64,000 bases of DNA. It comes from Quillaja saponaria. Its lineage: Eukaryota > Streptophyta > Magnoliopsida > Fabales > Quillajaceae. A model generated the notes under the pieces. That model searched no databases, had not been told where the DNA came from, and saw only the letters and a program-made list of their open reading frames with translations. Of this stretch, positions 46,201 through 58,935 are shown one piece after another. Position 1 is the first letter of the stretch, and each line of letters opens with the position of its first letter. The position numbers and the translations under genes were made by a program. Location: positions 17,316,001-17,380,000 of the forward strand of contig CM055613.1 of NCBI GenBank assembly GCA_029379385.1, read 5' to 3'.

Positions 46201-46900
46201 GGGAGGTAAGGGTGTTAGGTTTTTACTTTGGGAGGTTAGGTTTTAAGTTGGGAAGTTTTAGGGTCTGAAAACTGTTTATAAAAATAGAAATCCAGATATT
46301 GCACCGTGGTGTTAAGCAAAGGGTGCCATTGCATTAAGCAATGGGTGTTGCAGCGCAATGCCCAAAAATTCAAAATTTTCAAAACATGGGATTTTACACC
46401 GCAGCATGAATAAAATAGGACCGCGACTTAAAGCTCTCAGGTTAAAACCCACATTTTGTAAAAGTTGATGTCACGACTAAAGTCAGCAGGCACCGTGACT
46501 TAATGCTCTCTGGTTAGAATTTTTAATTTATGGGTTTAAGGGCGTTGCAAGGTACAACCGTAGTGTCATGCTCTCTATTTGAAAAAGAATTTTCTTTCCA
46601 ATTTAGATGCTGCGGCCTGAGTGTACTGAGGCTGCGGGGTTTAAGTCTTTGAGTACGTACTTGGGTTTTTGAATTTAGTGGGCGCTATGACACAAAAGGC
46701 TTAGGGCCACGCATGTGAAGCTCTTGGGTTATTTTTGGTGATCCTTGGATTTATACACCACGATGTGAGGTATTATAGCGCCATGACGTGGTTGCTTCGT
46801 GCTGTTGTTGAAGGTTCTCTTATTAGCCTGACAGAGATGAGATGAAGGCTAAGTAAAAAGTAAAAATCAAAGAAAGGAACTGGTTTTGAAACTTGGGTTA
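43231..46900 (-). other. Long non-coding interior of the TR-GAG-like element
   Basis: Begins at the purine tract (43231-43241, minus strand 'AAGTTTAGGGG') and ends near 'gggttacctcccaagcaacccaagaagcgcttgg' (46898-46932), a phrase known from this kind of Gypsy element. No pol domain could be read on either strand. About 46160-46250 holds a short tandem repeat of 'gggtgttaggtttttactttgggagg', and 46300-46800 has scattered GC-rich 'accgtggtg/gcagcgcaatgc' words. A 96-codon stretch on the plus strand at 43610-43900 is not convincing. Confidence 0.6.
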
Positions 46901-47045
46901 CCTCCCAAGCAACCCAAGAAGCGCTTGGTTTAATGTTCTAAACTTCACTTAGTTTTGTTCAAGTGACATTGTTAAGATAAATGGTAATCTTGAGATGTCT
47001 ACCCTTCCACATGTTCATAAACCTCGTCTTAGTACTCTTGAACCT

Positions 47046-49254
47046 TCACCGAATAAGCACACTGGTTATGATATGGTCCTTAATAAAGTCTTCTTGAGTG
47101 AGTTGTGGCTCTAGAGATTTGATTCCCTTTGGTATATGCTCCCACCACTTGAAAATTGTCTTTTTGTTTAAGCCATTAGGCTTTGATTCTTTAGGATTTG
47201 TAATCAAGGGGTGTTTTAATAGTGATGACAAGGAATCTCGAATGCCACTTGTATCATTAGGTTTCTTGGTAATAGCTTCTTGCTTCACCTTAAGTGCATA
47301 ACCGTTCTCTGTTTGAGATGGGAGATCTATAACCTTAAATACGTTGAATTTTACTTCTTGGTCTTGGACTCTCATAGGTAGTTCTCTTTTTTAAACGTCT
47401 ATAAGAGCTCTGCCAGTGGCTAGGAATGGCCTCCCTAAAATCAATGAAATTTTCTTATCTTTCTCCATGTCTAAAATAAGGAAGTCGGTTGGAAAGATAA
47501 GATCATCCTTCTTTGACTAGGACATCTTCTAATATGCCTCGAGGATACATTTGAGACTGGTCAGCCAGCTGGAGAATTATATTGGTTGGTTGAATTTTAC
47601 TTTTCTTCAATCCAAGCTTTTGAAATATTGAGAATAACATTAGGTTAATGCTCGTTCCCAAGTCACATAGTGCTCTTCCACAGAATATAGTGCCTACTGT
47701 GATAGGAATGTTAAAACTACAAGGGTCTTTAAACTTTGGTGGTAGTTTTCTTTAGATGATGGCACTACATTCTTCAGTTAAGGTGATCGGTTTATAATCT
47801 TGAATCTTTCTGTTCTTGGACAAGATATCCTTCATAAACAATATACTTAGGCATTTGCTCAAGTGCTTCAACAAATGGTATGTTGATGTGAAGCTTTTTG
47901 AATATATCCAGGAATCTTTGGAATTCTTTGTCAAGTTTAGGTTTTTGTAAGCACTGAGGAAAAGGTAGGGGTATAGTATACTTTATTGGTTTAACTTGCT
48001 CTTCGTTTTCCTTCTTCTTAGAGTGTACTTCTACCTCAATCTGCTTAGTTAGACCCTAGGGTTGCTTTATGGGTTCTTCTAAATTCTTACCACTTCTTAA
48101 TGTAATGGCCTTACAATGTTCCAATTTTGGGTCTTCCCTTATTGGGGTAGGCTCGATATGACTAGGGAGAGCACCTTGAGGTCTATTACTCAAGGAGGCA
48201 ACTTCGCTTTGAATTACCGAGTCGGTTTGAGACATGTATAGCACCAGGGGTTGCTTGCCTTTTTGCAGCTTGAAATCCAGGTAGTGGATTAGGCCTTGCA
48301 GCTTATGCACCTTGATTATTCCAATTAAAGTTCAGGTGGTTTCTCTACCCTAGATTGTATGTGTTGGAACAAGGGTTGTTTTGGTGGTTGTAATTTTGGA
48401 TATATTGAATCGCTTCAGTATTTGGTTTATGGTATGACCTATGCCATAAGCTTCACATACCATAATAGCAGCTTTGAAATATTATTACACTCCAAAATTG
48501 TCAAATCTTTTTGCCAACCCAGCCACTTGTGCCGTTAAGGCAATGATGGTATCATGTTCATGAACCCCATCAACTCTAAGGGATGCTAACTTTTCAGATG
48601 GTATTGATAATTAATTGAGGCCATCTCCTCTGAAAGATCATAAGCATCATTCATAGACTTTCTCATCAAAGCACCTCCAGCAATAGCATTAATTGTTCTA
48701 GTTTGGTTTCCTAAACCGTTATAAAAAGTATGCACTTGCAGCCACTTCAAAATGCCATGATGTGGGCACTTTCTCATCAAGTCTTTATATCTCTCCTATG
48801 CCTTATAGAGAGATTCTTGATCTTGTTGAAGGAATGATGTGATTTCATTCCTTAGCTTTGCAGTTTTGGCTGGAGGAAAGAATTTGGCTAGAAACTTTTG
48901 TGTCATGTTTGGCTAAGTGGTGATGGAGTCTAAAGGCAATGGATATAGCTAACTTTTTGCCTTATATCAGAGTAAGAAAAGAAAAAGCTTGAGGAGGACT
49001 GCATCATTAGAGATGCCATTGTATTTGAATGTGTCACACAATTCCAGGAATGTGACTAGATGAGCGTAGGGGTCGTCACTAGGTAATCCTCCAAATTGTA
49101 CAGATTGTTAGATCATCTGGATTGTGTCCAGTTTGATTTCAAAGTTATTAGCAGTAATGGTTGGTCTTTGTATGCTAGAGTGGAGGCCTCGCACAAGATG
49201 GACAACATAATCCCTCAAAACCTTATTTTCGTGTGTTTATTGATCATCAGCCAT
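47046..49254 (-). pseudogene. Gypsy gag-protease remnants
   Basis: Minus-strand gag begins near ATG 49254 ('MADDQ' then a stop). Readable parts are '[20 protein letters not shown]' near 49110-49050, 'CPHHGILKWLQVHTFYNGL' at about 48771-48715 and 'GGALMRKSMNDAYDLSEEMA' near 48685-48625: the capsid-like retrotrans_gag pattern of Athila/Tat-type elements. Then come 'HCKAITLRSGKNLEE' near 48117-48073, and a protease region with 'CGRALCDLGTSINLM' near 47682-47638, keeping the D-L-G triad as in plant Gypsy proteases, and '[19 protein letters not shown]' near 47566-47510. After 'MRVQDQEVKFNVFKV' (47375) similarity ends where RT should begin. Stops and shifts are frequent. Confidence 0.78.
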
Positions 49255-49428
49255 TAGTTTTTCCTTAATTTTTTGAGTGTTCGTTCGATCTCGAGATTAT
49301 ATGGTAATAGCTCCAAGTCTCTAGTGCGTTGTATGCAATGTCAATAGCACCTGAAATTAAAAGTAAAAACTTGAGTTAGAATCAAGTAAGCTTATAATGA
49401 TATGAACAAATAAAGTAAATCTACTACT

Positions 49429-49448
49429 TGGCAGCTGCGCCAAAAACT
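49429..49448 (-). other. Primer binding site region of the TR-GAG-like element
   Basis: On the minus strand 'AGTTTTTGGCGCAGCTGCCA' directly follows the 5' LTR. 'TTTTTGGCGC' is characteristic of Athila/Tat-type Gypsy elements. Confidence 0.65.
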
Positions 49449-50812
49449 TGATACGGATTTTACAACACAGGCGCATGTATTGTACTCAAGTAATACAATG
49501 ATAAATAGAGATCGTTCCCACAAGGAATAATTTACTTTCTAATGCTAAAACCAATATTTTGCAGCCAAACTCTAATCAAGCCAATGCAAATTCATAAATT
49601 TTTAAGCAAATATTAAAAAGATTAAAACTAATGCCTAGGTTCAAGAAATCCCTTACACCATACCTAATTAATCTTTAACTTAATTCAATTCATGAAATAG
49701 TTTAATATTAACCCAAATTTCTAAACCAATTACTAGCATATTCCTGTGTCTAGCAATTATATATTTCCCTTAGTCTAATTCTCTATATTCCTAAGAGAAT
49801 TATCCTAAGGCAAACTCATTAAAAGTCAATCTTACCAGTTACTTGTGGTTAAAGAGTATATTCTTATCTCTTAAACAAATCAAATAATCTAAATCATATG
49901 AATAATCCAAACATATGTTATATTGCTTAAAGCTAATCCCAAAACTGAGTCTTCCAAGTCAATTCCAAAAGTCCTAATCAATCTAACTAGTGATCAATCA
50001 ATTAGAAGCATAAAGAACAAGATAACATAAATATTAAAACTAAAACATGCATTGAATTAAAACTAAAGCTACATTGGCTACATGTGAGTTCAATCGCAAT
50101 CTTAGAATATAACTACTCCATACTAACTACTGAAAATACTAACAATAAAGACATAGCTATTACAAGTAAATAGAAAATAATAAGAAGGGAGTAGATACTA
50201 GAAGTTGTCACGACTTTGAGTCTCCTTTAGCTCCTTAGGTACTCTGTATCACGAACTCTGGTATATCTTCAAACTTCAGTCTTCACCTTATTTTATAGAC
50301 CTTTTGGCCTTAGTTCAATTGAACTAGGATTCTTCTAAAGCACATAATATCACTGCGACACTGCAGGTTCTATATAATCCTACTCAAATTGCAACATGTC
50401 ATGTTGCGGCTGCACATTGATGGGCATTGCAGCGCCATTCCCTCGGGTTGTTAACGAAGTCATCCTTTAAGTTTAGCGCTGCTTTATCTTTGTCACATGA
50501 TGATGCAGGTCTCTCGGCCTGAATCATCAATTTCTCCTTTTGTCAGTGCCGCGGCACTACCTTCCTTGGTGCTGTGGTGCTGCCTTGAATTCCTCTCCTT
50601 CTTTGTGTTCAACTAGGACACTGCAAAGACACCTAAAACAAATTAAATAAAAAAATTGTAAAACTGCTCCTATTCATAGTAAAAACTCTAAAAAACTCTT
50701 AGACAACTTGAAATAACTAAAACACTAAATTTGACTAACATTCTAACTTAAAGCCCTAGGAAATTAAAAGCATAGTTAAATAACTCTATTTTACAGAGTT
50801 ATTACTCTTCAG
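49449..50812 (-). repeat. 5' LTR of the TR-GAG-like element
   Basis: About 1.36 kb; see the partner LTR at 41791-43230. On the element strand it starts 'TGAAGAGTAATAACTCTG' and ends '...ATCCGTATCA'. Confidence 0.85.
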
Positions 50813-52259
50813 CTTCAAGCAATTGCACATTTATTGCAATTTTATGATTAATGATTTTCTCTCTTCTAAGATCTCCAACTACATTCATTTGATATAGGAT
50901 TACTATTATTATTATTTTTATTGAACATGAATATTTTATATTGAGAACTAGACTTTAGGGAAAATGTAAGATACCAAGTTTGGGAGGAATGAATAGCTTA
51001 TGTAATAAATAGTTTTATAAGTCCATCTTGGCAAAGCTAAGAGTCTTCTAGACATCGATTCGCTTTGTAGGCCATATTCTTTACACTCCTTTTTACCTGC
51101 ATCTTGGCAAGTCTAAGAACTTCAAATGGATAATTTCTAGCTTTGAATGCTAATAGACTTGCATAAAATTCCCCTTTTACCTATTATGTTCTGTTGCTTC
51201 AAGTTATGTATGGGCTATGGAGTTGCAAAATCATTAAAGTTGATACATCAATTCACCTGACCTACCTTCAAAAAATTCATTTTTAAGGTCCCATTAGTTA
51301 TATTGCATTTAAAACACTATTTACTTTTGATGATGGTTTGAAGCTTCGATGTCTAATTGTCTTTTACAAATTTAATATACAATGTTATTAGTGACCCATA
51401 CACCTTGATGTCAATAATTCTATTCGTTTCCAGTGTATTAAAAAAAGTTAATAATTATAGCAGCAAGCATTATGACACACAATTCGTTAGTGTTGGTACT
51501 TTATTCTAATTGGACTTATAGTCCCTCTATCTATATTTCAGTAAGAATTGGACTCAGTACACTATTTATGTAGTATTAACTTCTCCTAAATTGCTAAGAC
51601 TTATTCTAGGACTGTGGCATTTTTAGTTGTCAGATGCTTACCAATACACTAAATGTGGAGGTTGTATGTTTTTGTTAGTATGAGTATTCAATAGCCAATA
51701 GAGAAATGACAAGTGGCTACCTCAAATTGACTTGGGACCATGAACAGTTTAGGTAGCCTAATATAAGTATTCTCTCCTTATAAATAAACCATAACCTCAT
51801 GCAAATTAGACCCATGTTTTTAAGACATATGTTAGAGAAAGAGCTATCACTATTACTAAAAGCTTATACTGACTTGATCGTCAGAGAGTCTTGGGAGTTC
51901 ACCTTATACTGTTCTCCCATCCTCATTTTGCAGGAACCGCACTGAAGCCAAACAGGTCGCCAAGTCAGCAGAAGTCAAAGCCGACAAAAGACTGATAAGA
52001 TAAATTTGACATCAATAGTTTTATTTTGATATTTATAAATGGCAATGTCTTTTGACTAAACAATTATATTTAGATATGCTGGAAATAATTGAGTAGATAC
52101 AAATATTCTAGTTTCACATAAATATGAATTACAACAATTTAATGATATAAAAATTAAGGGTTATAAGATAGAATGATAGTACCATAAAATCATGCACTAG
52201 GCACTGTCCTTAAAGATTGATTTATGCCCTCTTAGAGTATATCTTGTGTATAGAATCTA
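50813..52259. other. Intergenic, unassigned
   Basis: No convincing reading frames. 51900-51995 is locally less AT-rich ('ttgcag|gaaccgcactgaagcc...') and could be a stray exon or retroelement scrap that I cannot identify. The missing downstream exons of the MORF fragment were looked for here and not found. Confidence 0.45.
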
Positions 52260-54110
52260 ACGGGCCAACCCACCAGGATTAGATTGTGGATTGTTCTTTA
52301 ATCTTTGCATATAACCTCAACGAGTAGCCACAGCTCTTTCTTTATAAGACTTTGAAGAGAGTATGTATCAATGAAATGTGATAGCAAAGTAATCTTGGAA
52401 TGGCTGTAGATAGGTATGGAATGAATTAAGGAAATGGTTACAAACTCTTCATATATATAGGAAAAGTTACAACGGTCATAAATGGTTATATTCCAATGGT
52501 CATATTGCAATGGCTATATTACAATGGCTATATTCCAATGGCTATTTTGAAAATAAGTTTATAACACCTAAATTAATATTTTAAGAATTAATTTACAACA
52601 ATCCCCCACATGTTACAAACTTTTATTGGAATAAGAAATTACGAGAGAATTATGTAGAAGCATAGTACCCACAGATTTGAACTATACTTTAGGCTAAACA
52701 AGTGAGAATTTAAGAAAATAAGGTAGAGTTAAACTCTTTGAACCTAATCCCATTGAGTGGATAAGCTCAACTTATCAACCACATAATAATCTCTGAACTG
52801 TGGCTACTCTAAGTGGTTTGGTGCATTTAAAGGCCCTTTGCCCAGACCCAGATATCATAAGTGCTCTAGAGTTCATGCCCAAAACTCATAGGATATGGTG
52901 CTATCCTACACTCACTTAGGTTGACTTCCATTAAGAGTATGCTGCAGATCATACCCTGCCCCCACAATTTAGGGCTATGGATTCCATTAAAAATCAAAGC
53001 TTATCCCTATATAATCGCTACAGTTGCACTGTCTAACACCATAGGGAGGGACTCCTCACTTTAATCATCATTTGATGATAAGCGAATAAAGTATAAGAAA
53101 TATGACAGTGCCACTATGCAAGAACATATGACTTCGTTTGACCACATTTAACCTCTTTAAGGCATTTCTTATTATTGAGGTTGGGTATTAATCACATGTC
53201 TCGTAAAATAGGCATCAGTCCATCCCTCTTGATGTCTCGCTCACTAGCCTCAATGCGAGTGGCTTGATCAGAGAATCAGCCAGTTTTTTCTCTTGATCAT
53301 AACAAATCTATGGATACACAATTTTATCCATCAACTGTCTCACAAATTTTGTTCTTTGCATGAGCTATGGCAATCTGGCAATCACAATGCAAAGATACAT
53401 ATGAAATTGTTCTCTGCCATAAAGGTATGTCCACCAAAAGATTCCTTAACCACTCTGCTTAGGAACCAGCCTTCTCTAAGGCAATAAACTCTGACTCCAT
53501 GGTGGATTTTGCTATCCAGGTATGCTTAACAGACTTCCAAGAGATTACTCTTCCTGTTAACATGAACACATGGCCACTAGTAGATTTATCAGAGTTAGAT
53601 ATCCAGTTTGCATCACTATATCCTTTACATTAAACTGATATCCACAATATATAATACCATAATTCATAATTTCATGTAAATGTGTTAACATTCTTCCAAT
53701 AGCAATCCAATGGTTAGAACTAGAATTATGAGTATATCTATTAAATCTATCGACAACATATACAATATTAGGTCGCATAAATTTCATTAAGTACATCAAG
53801 CTTCAAATTGTTTGTGCATACTCATTTTGTAATATACTATCACCATTATTATTTTTTTACTAGGTGCTAACCAGAATCGTATGAAGTAACCATGGGTGTA
53901 TTATCAAAGCATTTAAACTTTTAAAGCATGTTTTCAACATAATGAGATTGTGATAATATATATTAATCTCCATTTCTATGTGGTTTGATTCCTAATATAT
54001 TGTAGAAGAAACCATCTTATGATCCTAACTTGTCTTCGGCGTCTCAAGTTTCCTCATTATATATCCTAACTGAGATATGAAGGCATAGATGTAGGATGAG
54101 GTGCAACTTG
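52260..54110 (-). mobile_element. 3' end of a second Ty1/Copia element (minus strand)
   Basis: RNase H text on the minus strand: 'MMYLMKFMRPNIVYVVDRFN' then 'RYTHNSSSNHW' (53799 down), '[20 protein letters not shown]' near 53530-53465 and 'CDCQIAIAHAKNKI' near 53385-53340. Downstream (lower coordinates), a purine tract 'GTGGGGGAT' at 52601-52609 is followed by an LTR start 'TGTTGTAAATTAATT' at 52600. The LTR has a TATA-like 'CCTATATATATGAAG' near 52450. Its other boundary is not defined; 52260 is a guess. It is unrelated in LTR sequence to the Copia element at 13-19 kb. 5' domains are missing or unreadable. Confidence 0.75.
52494..52549. repeat. 14-bp tandem repeat in the Copia LTR, four units
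   Basis: 'caatgg(ct/tc)atatt.' is repeated at 52494, 52508, 52522 and 52536, upstream of the LTR TATA box, where LTR enhancers often lie. Confidence 0.8.
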
Positions 54111-54209
54111 AAATAATCAAAATAAATAATTTGAAGTAGTTATATTTAACCTAACTTAATATGTGTATAAGTTAAAAATACAACTTATAAAAATTAGAAA
54201 AATTAAGCA

Positions 54210-54830
54210 AAATTTGCAAAGATTTTGCATTGAAACTATAATATTGGTCCCCAAGGTCATGTCGATACTCCCATATTCCAAAAGGAATTTGTGTTTGACC
54301 GTTTTGCCCTCTCCGAAGCCAGAGTTACAAAGGTTTTGTCTTGAAATTGTAACATTATCCTAATATCCTAACCGTTGATCCAAATGGGATTTCGTTTCTT
54401 CCTACAAGTCTGATTCACCTATACGATTGTGCTGGTACTCTCAGAACCCAAAACAGAATTATATTTGACCATTTTATCCCCTCAAACCCAGAGTTACTAA
54501 GATTTTGCCTTGAAACTATAACATTGTCATAATATCCTAACTGTTGATCTAAATGATATTATGCTTCTTCCTATAGGTCTTATTTGTCCCAGTACTCTCG
54601 GAATCCAAAACAAGCTTGTATTTGATCGTTTTTCTACTTGAACCAAGAGTTACAAAGGTTTTGCCTTGAAACTGTTACATTTTCCTAATATCCTAACTGT
54701 TTATCCAAATGGCATTTCATTTATTCTTACAAGTCTTCTTCGTCCCTATGGTTGTGCTAGTACTCCCAAAATCCAAAATGAACTTGTGTTTGACTATTTT
54801 GCCCCTCACCCATGCGAACCCAAAGGTAAA
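54210..54830. repeat. Minisatellite of about 155-170-bp units, four copies
   Basis: Each unit contains a 'ttacaaaggttttgccttgaaact' type block (near 54212, 54324, 54494 and 54649), then 'cctaatatcctaactgttgatccaaatgg', 'cttcctacaagtct', 'gtactctcggaatccaaaac' and 'gtatttgaccgttttgcccct'. The first unit is incomplete. Divergence between units is substantial. Confidence 0.8.
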
Positions 54831-55039
54831 CATTTAAAGTATAACTTGATAATAAAAATACTACTAAAGAATCCCAAAATGAAAATGAAATTAAAATAAT
54901 TCGTACATCTAGGAATGATTGTCTAGTATTTGTACCTGAAACAACAAGTTATATGATTTATTTATAAAATGAATAACAAAACTGGCTAGTAAATAAATTG
55001 TCTTAATTAAGATATGAACTATATATGAACATACTTGCA

Positions 55040-58000
55040 TATTTACAGGTAAAGAACTATTAATTCTTATCATTTTCATCGATCAACTCTTCCTCTTCAT
55101 CATCGTCTTCTTCATCAACTAAGACGATTTCATTATCATCAATAAAGTCATTATTAACAATTACCCTAGCACGATTTTGCTTTTTGATTAAAGAAGCTCA
55201 TTTTGATTAAGTTCTTCCATCACATTTTTGTCAAGAAGTGATTCGGGGAGACTGTCATCATCTTCAATGGTAATCGGAGCTGGACATTAGATTTCTTGAT
55301 CTTGTAAAAAGTTTGAATGCATCGGCATGACATTTTCAGTGTTATCTTTAGTCATTGGTAAATTAACAAAATTTTCTTAGTTTGATTCTACATATTATCC
55401 ACCCATCAAGTTTTTCTCTTTTTTTTAGGCAGATATTTTACATAAAAGACTTATGTCGCTTGATAACCCAACACAAATTGCTCGTCTGAGTTAATTTTGG
55501 ATTTGTGATTTATCTCAATCAAACCATGTTGGAGGTCAATTTATGTCCTTTGTCAAAAGAATCATACTATCGACACTTGAACAAGACAACTTTGTTGTTA
55601 GGACCTCCATACTCCAACTTAATAGCATCAGTTAACATACTGTAAAATTCGTAATTACATGTATCATAATAGCTTCCTTTCACACAGATGCCATTATTCA
55701 TAATATTTTTGTTTTTTGCATGATGTTTTGTGTGAAATGTATAACCATTTATGAAGTATCTATTGTAAGAGTGGACAAACCTATTTGGACCCATAGTTAT
55801 ATCGCGTACGTGCTTATCAACACTTACATCATGCAATACCTACGTAATTATGACATATGTAAGAATAAATAAGTCATTAATGAAATAGAGTTAAGTTTAA
55901 TTATAATCAATGAAATTCTTACTAGTTGGCATAGCTATTGCGGAAATTTGTTTTCCCGAAGTCTTTCGAGTTGTTTATCGGTGATATTGGGATCATCAAC
56001 TCTTATTATTGAATCGAATTGACTATAAACAAATGTATGACAAGATAAGTTATGTGTAAAATGTTTGAAGGTACTAATGCAAAGTTTTTGAAACTTACTG
56101 CACAAAAGGTCCAATCTCTTCACAGTTGAGAATGACATATATCACTGCTTTGTTATACTTACAATCTTCTAGCTGTTTAGACCGAGCACATCTAATATTT
56201 TTACCAAGATAAAAAAATATAGATGCTCAACCAATTGGATTAGTATCATCATCATCATTTCGGCCTAGTTCTCTCATCTTTGTATGCACATTTCTTGTAA
56301 AGTAAAGGCTACTAAAATTTAATGTTTCCTCGAGTATGTAAGCCTCGACAATTGAGCCTTCAACCCTTGATTTGTTGCGGACTTTTTTCTTTAGATTATG
56401 CATCATCCGATTAATGAATATTGTATAATATTTAATATACAATTGTAATAAAAAGAATAACTAATGCAAAAAATTTAAAAGTTATCTTTTGAAAGGATAC
56501 ATCCACTGATATTGTACTAAGCCACCAACTTTTGTCTCATAAGCTAAGTGAATCAACAAATGTTCCATAGGATCCTAAAAACCAAGTATTAACTTATTTT
56601 CCAAATTACAAAGCGTCACAGGTATGTTTGACTCAAGTTGGTCTATATATGAAACACTCCACTCAGTTCAATTGCACAAATATCCCGAAAGAAATAACTA
56701 AGTTCTATAATAGGATTCTAAATGGGCTTTGGATTGAAGTCTCAAAATGCAATGAGGAATAACCTTTGCATGAACACATAACAGTCATGGCTCTTCATAC
56801 CATAAACTTTGCATTCTTTCATGTTTACACAGTTAGACAAGTTATAAGCATAACCATTACGGAAGTTTACATCATTTTTGATCTATTCATAAACCAACCT
56901 CTTATCATCTTTACTCAGAGCGTAGGTTGCTTTCCACTTTAACAATTTTCTATTAACCTCATGCAACTTCAATTCTAGTTGATGACATAACTCTTTCAAA
57001 TCTTGATGTGCTCGTGAAGTGTCCTTGCTTTTACCTTTAAAGTTCATAATAGTATTGAAAATATTGTCAAACACATTATTCTCAATATGCATGACGTCTT
57101 TGTTATGGCACAGTAGGTTGGTAAACCAATACGGTAACTCCTAGAATATACTCATCTTCACCCAATTATGATCCCTTCTGTATGTTGAACTTTAAATGAT
57201 CTAACCCTGGCAAAAACCTCCTAACTTAAAAATCTAGGAGCGGTGAGCTTTCTCAATAGTGTTCTTTCGAAAATTGTTTCTTTACTTTTGAAACAGATGA
57301 TTCTCAAGCAAGAATTGAGGATGGCAATCAAACCAACATTGTTTTTTATCGTTCTTTAGTGTGAAGGATTTTGTATGTTCTAATCATATAAGACATGGCA
57401 GTCTACCATGGATATTGCACTCGAAAGTCATTCTATAAGCAGGAAAATCATAAATCTCTATAGAAAAGTAGCTTTCATAATGAAGCTCTTATTTAAAGAC
57501 TTATCAAAAGTCAAGACACCATCTTTTCTAAGTATTTTTAACTTATCTATTAAAGGTCTAAGATAGATATAAAATTCTTGCCAAGATGGAGCGGACCAAG
57601 AATTAGCAAAGTCAAGAAAATGTGCTGCTTCATGAAGATGCCTAGTGGAAGGTTATAAAGAGTGACAAACACTGGCCAACATGAATATTGAGATCCCGAA
57701 TTACCAAATGGAGTGAATCCATCTGTTGAAAGCCCAAGTCTGACATTTCTTATTTCTTATGATCATGATGGATGGACTTTGTTAAAGTGCTTCGATGCCT
57801 CCCCATCAGACAAATGTATCATTACATCAAGTTTATCTCTTTTACCTTCATTGTATCATCTCATATCTTTTGTAGTCACTTTAGACATATAAAACTTTCG
57901 TAACCTCTTCATAATCGACAAGTGTCGCAATACCTTATGAGGTATATTCTTTTTACCACCTTCCTCGAAACGGGGTTATTTACAGACATCACAAGCATTC

Positions 58001-58500
58001 ATCCACTATTTCTTATCGTAATACAACTGGCACTGATTTGAACTAACATCAATCTTGTCATATCCACGTTCTAACTCCTTCACCAACTTCCTAGACACGT
58101 AAAAAGATCTAAGTAACTTCTCATCCTTGGGTATAATACCCTTAATGAGTTGGACGAATCTATTGTAACAATTCTCTGAAACATTGAATTCTGACTTGCA
58201 GTTTAAAAATTGAGTCATCTGCAATTGCCAACATCTCAAAAAACTCTGTAGCTTTTGAATTGGGATTCTCTGGGTCCTAATTATAATTTGGGCCTACTGA
58301 GTCCAATATCGTTTTTGTCATCCGATTCATATCAGGTAGTATTTCATCTTCAACAACATTCGATGACCCAGCTTCTGCATACTCCGTAGTCCCTACAGTA
58401 TTACCAGCTCGACTCTCACCATGTAGACTCCACTGTCTATATACTGCAACAAAACTCTTCTTATAAAGTTGAAAAGTTACTTCGTCTTTAATCAAAAATT
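55040..58500 (-). mobile_element. CACTA (En/Spm) transposon fragment 1, TNP2-type
   Basis: Minus-strand pieces follow TNP2 and its partner domains in order. N-terminal part is 58495-58277 with 'SSNVVEDEILPDMNRMTKTI'. Next is 58239-58006, with 'KLVKELERGYDKIDVSSNQC' followed by 'QLYYDKK'. The TNP2 core reads 'STDGFTPFGNSGSQYSCWPV' near 57730-57675 and 'VFVTLYNLPLG', then 'MHIENNVFDNIFNTI' (57092). The DUF4218-like part is 'HLLIHLAYETKVGGLVQYQW' (near 56570-56510) and 56442-56227. DUF4216-like is 55836-55567 with 'INGYTFHTKHHAKNKNIMNN'. An acidic tail ends near 55080. Every piece is separated by stops, so this is a dead copy. Terminal CACTA repeats were not located. Confidence 0.8.
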
Positions 58501-58609
58501 TGCTAATGTCACAGATTTTGTAAGGACACTAAATTAATTTGTTAATGTATAACTCATACTAACAAATACATAGTCGAAAAATTCTTTAACCGCTTCTCTA
58601 AAGTTATCT

Positions 58610-58935
58610 GTAATAAGGCAGACTTAAAAAATACAGATGCAGATAATCACCATCTATGTCTCTAATTTTACTTTTTGCATCTGTAATTTTACTATATACG
58701 TATACAAATATACAGATGCATATAAATTTTTAAATTATAATCCACACATTGATAATTTTAAGGCAGAGGCGAAAACTAATTACTTTTGGTGCCATAATCC
58801 TCAAACTTATTTGTGTTTGCATTTTTAATTTTAGCTTCTGCAATGGCAAACGCAGTTATGGAATATTGGCATAATTTTTTGTGAATTTTTTTGCATTTTA
58901 TTTTTTTATATGCCTCTGCTAATTGCAGACCGAGA
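58610..58935. repeat. Possible CACTA subterminal repeat zone
   Basis: Short direct and inverted words recur here: 'ggcagacttaaaaaatacagatgcag', 'acagatgcatata', 'ggcagaggcgaaaa', 'gcttctgcaatggc', 'gcctctgctaattgcag'. Such clusters are typical near CACTA ends, and this one lies just beyond the N-terminal TNP2 piece. No CACTA-TIR terminus was seen. Confidence 0.4.

Larger units (their letters stand above)
41791..50812 (-). mobile_element. Non-autonomous LTR retrotransposon with gag-protease only (TR-GAG-like)
   Basis: Minus-strand element with LTRs at 49449-50812 (5') and 41791-43230 (3'), both beginning TG on the element strand. The flanks 'gctac' (41786-41790) and 'gcttc' (50813-50817) differ at one base and are likely its 5-bp target duplication. 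It has a primer site with 'TTTTTGGCGC' as in Athila/Tat-type Gypsy elements, gag and protease remnants (about 49254-47046), a 3.7 kb non-coding stretch, and a purine tract 'AAGTTTAGGGG'. No reverse transcriptase or integrase text is visible anywhere inside. This matches the TR-GAG class of gag-bearing non-autonomous elements. Confidence 0.8.
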
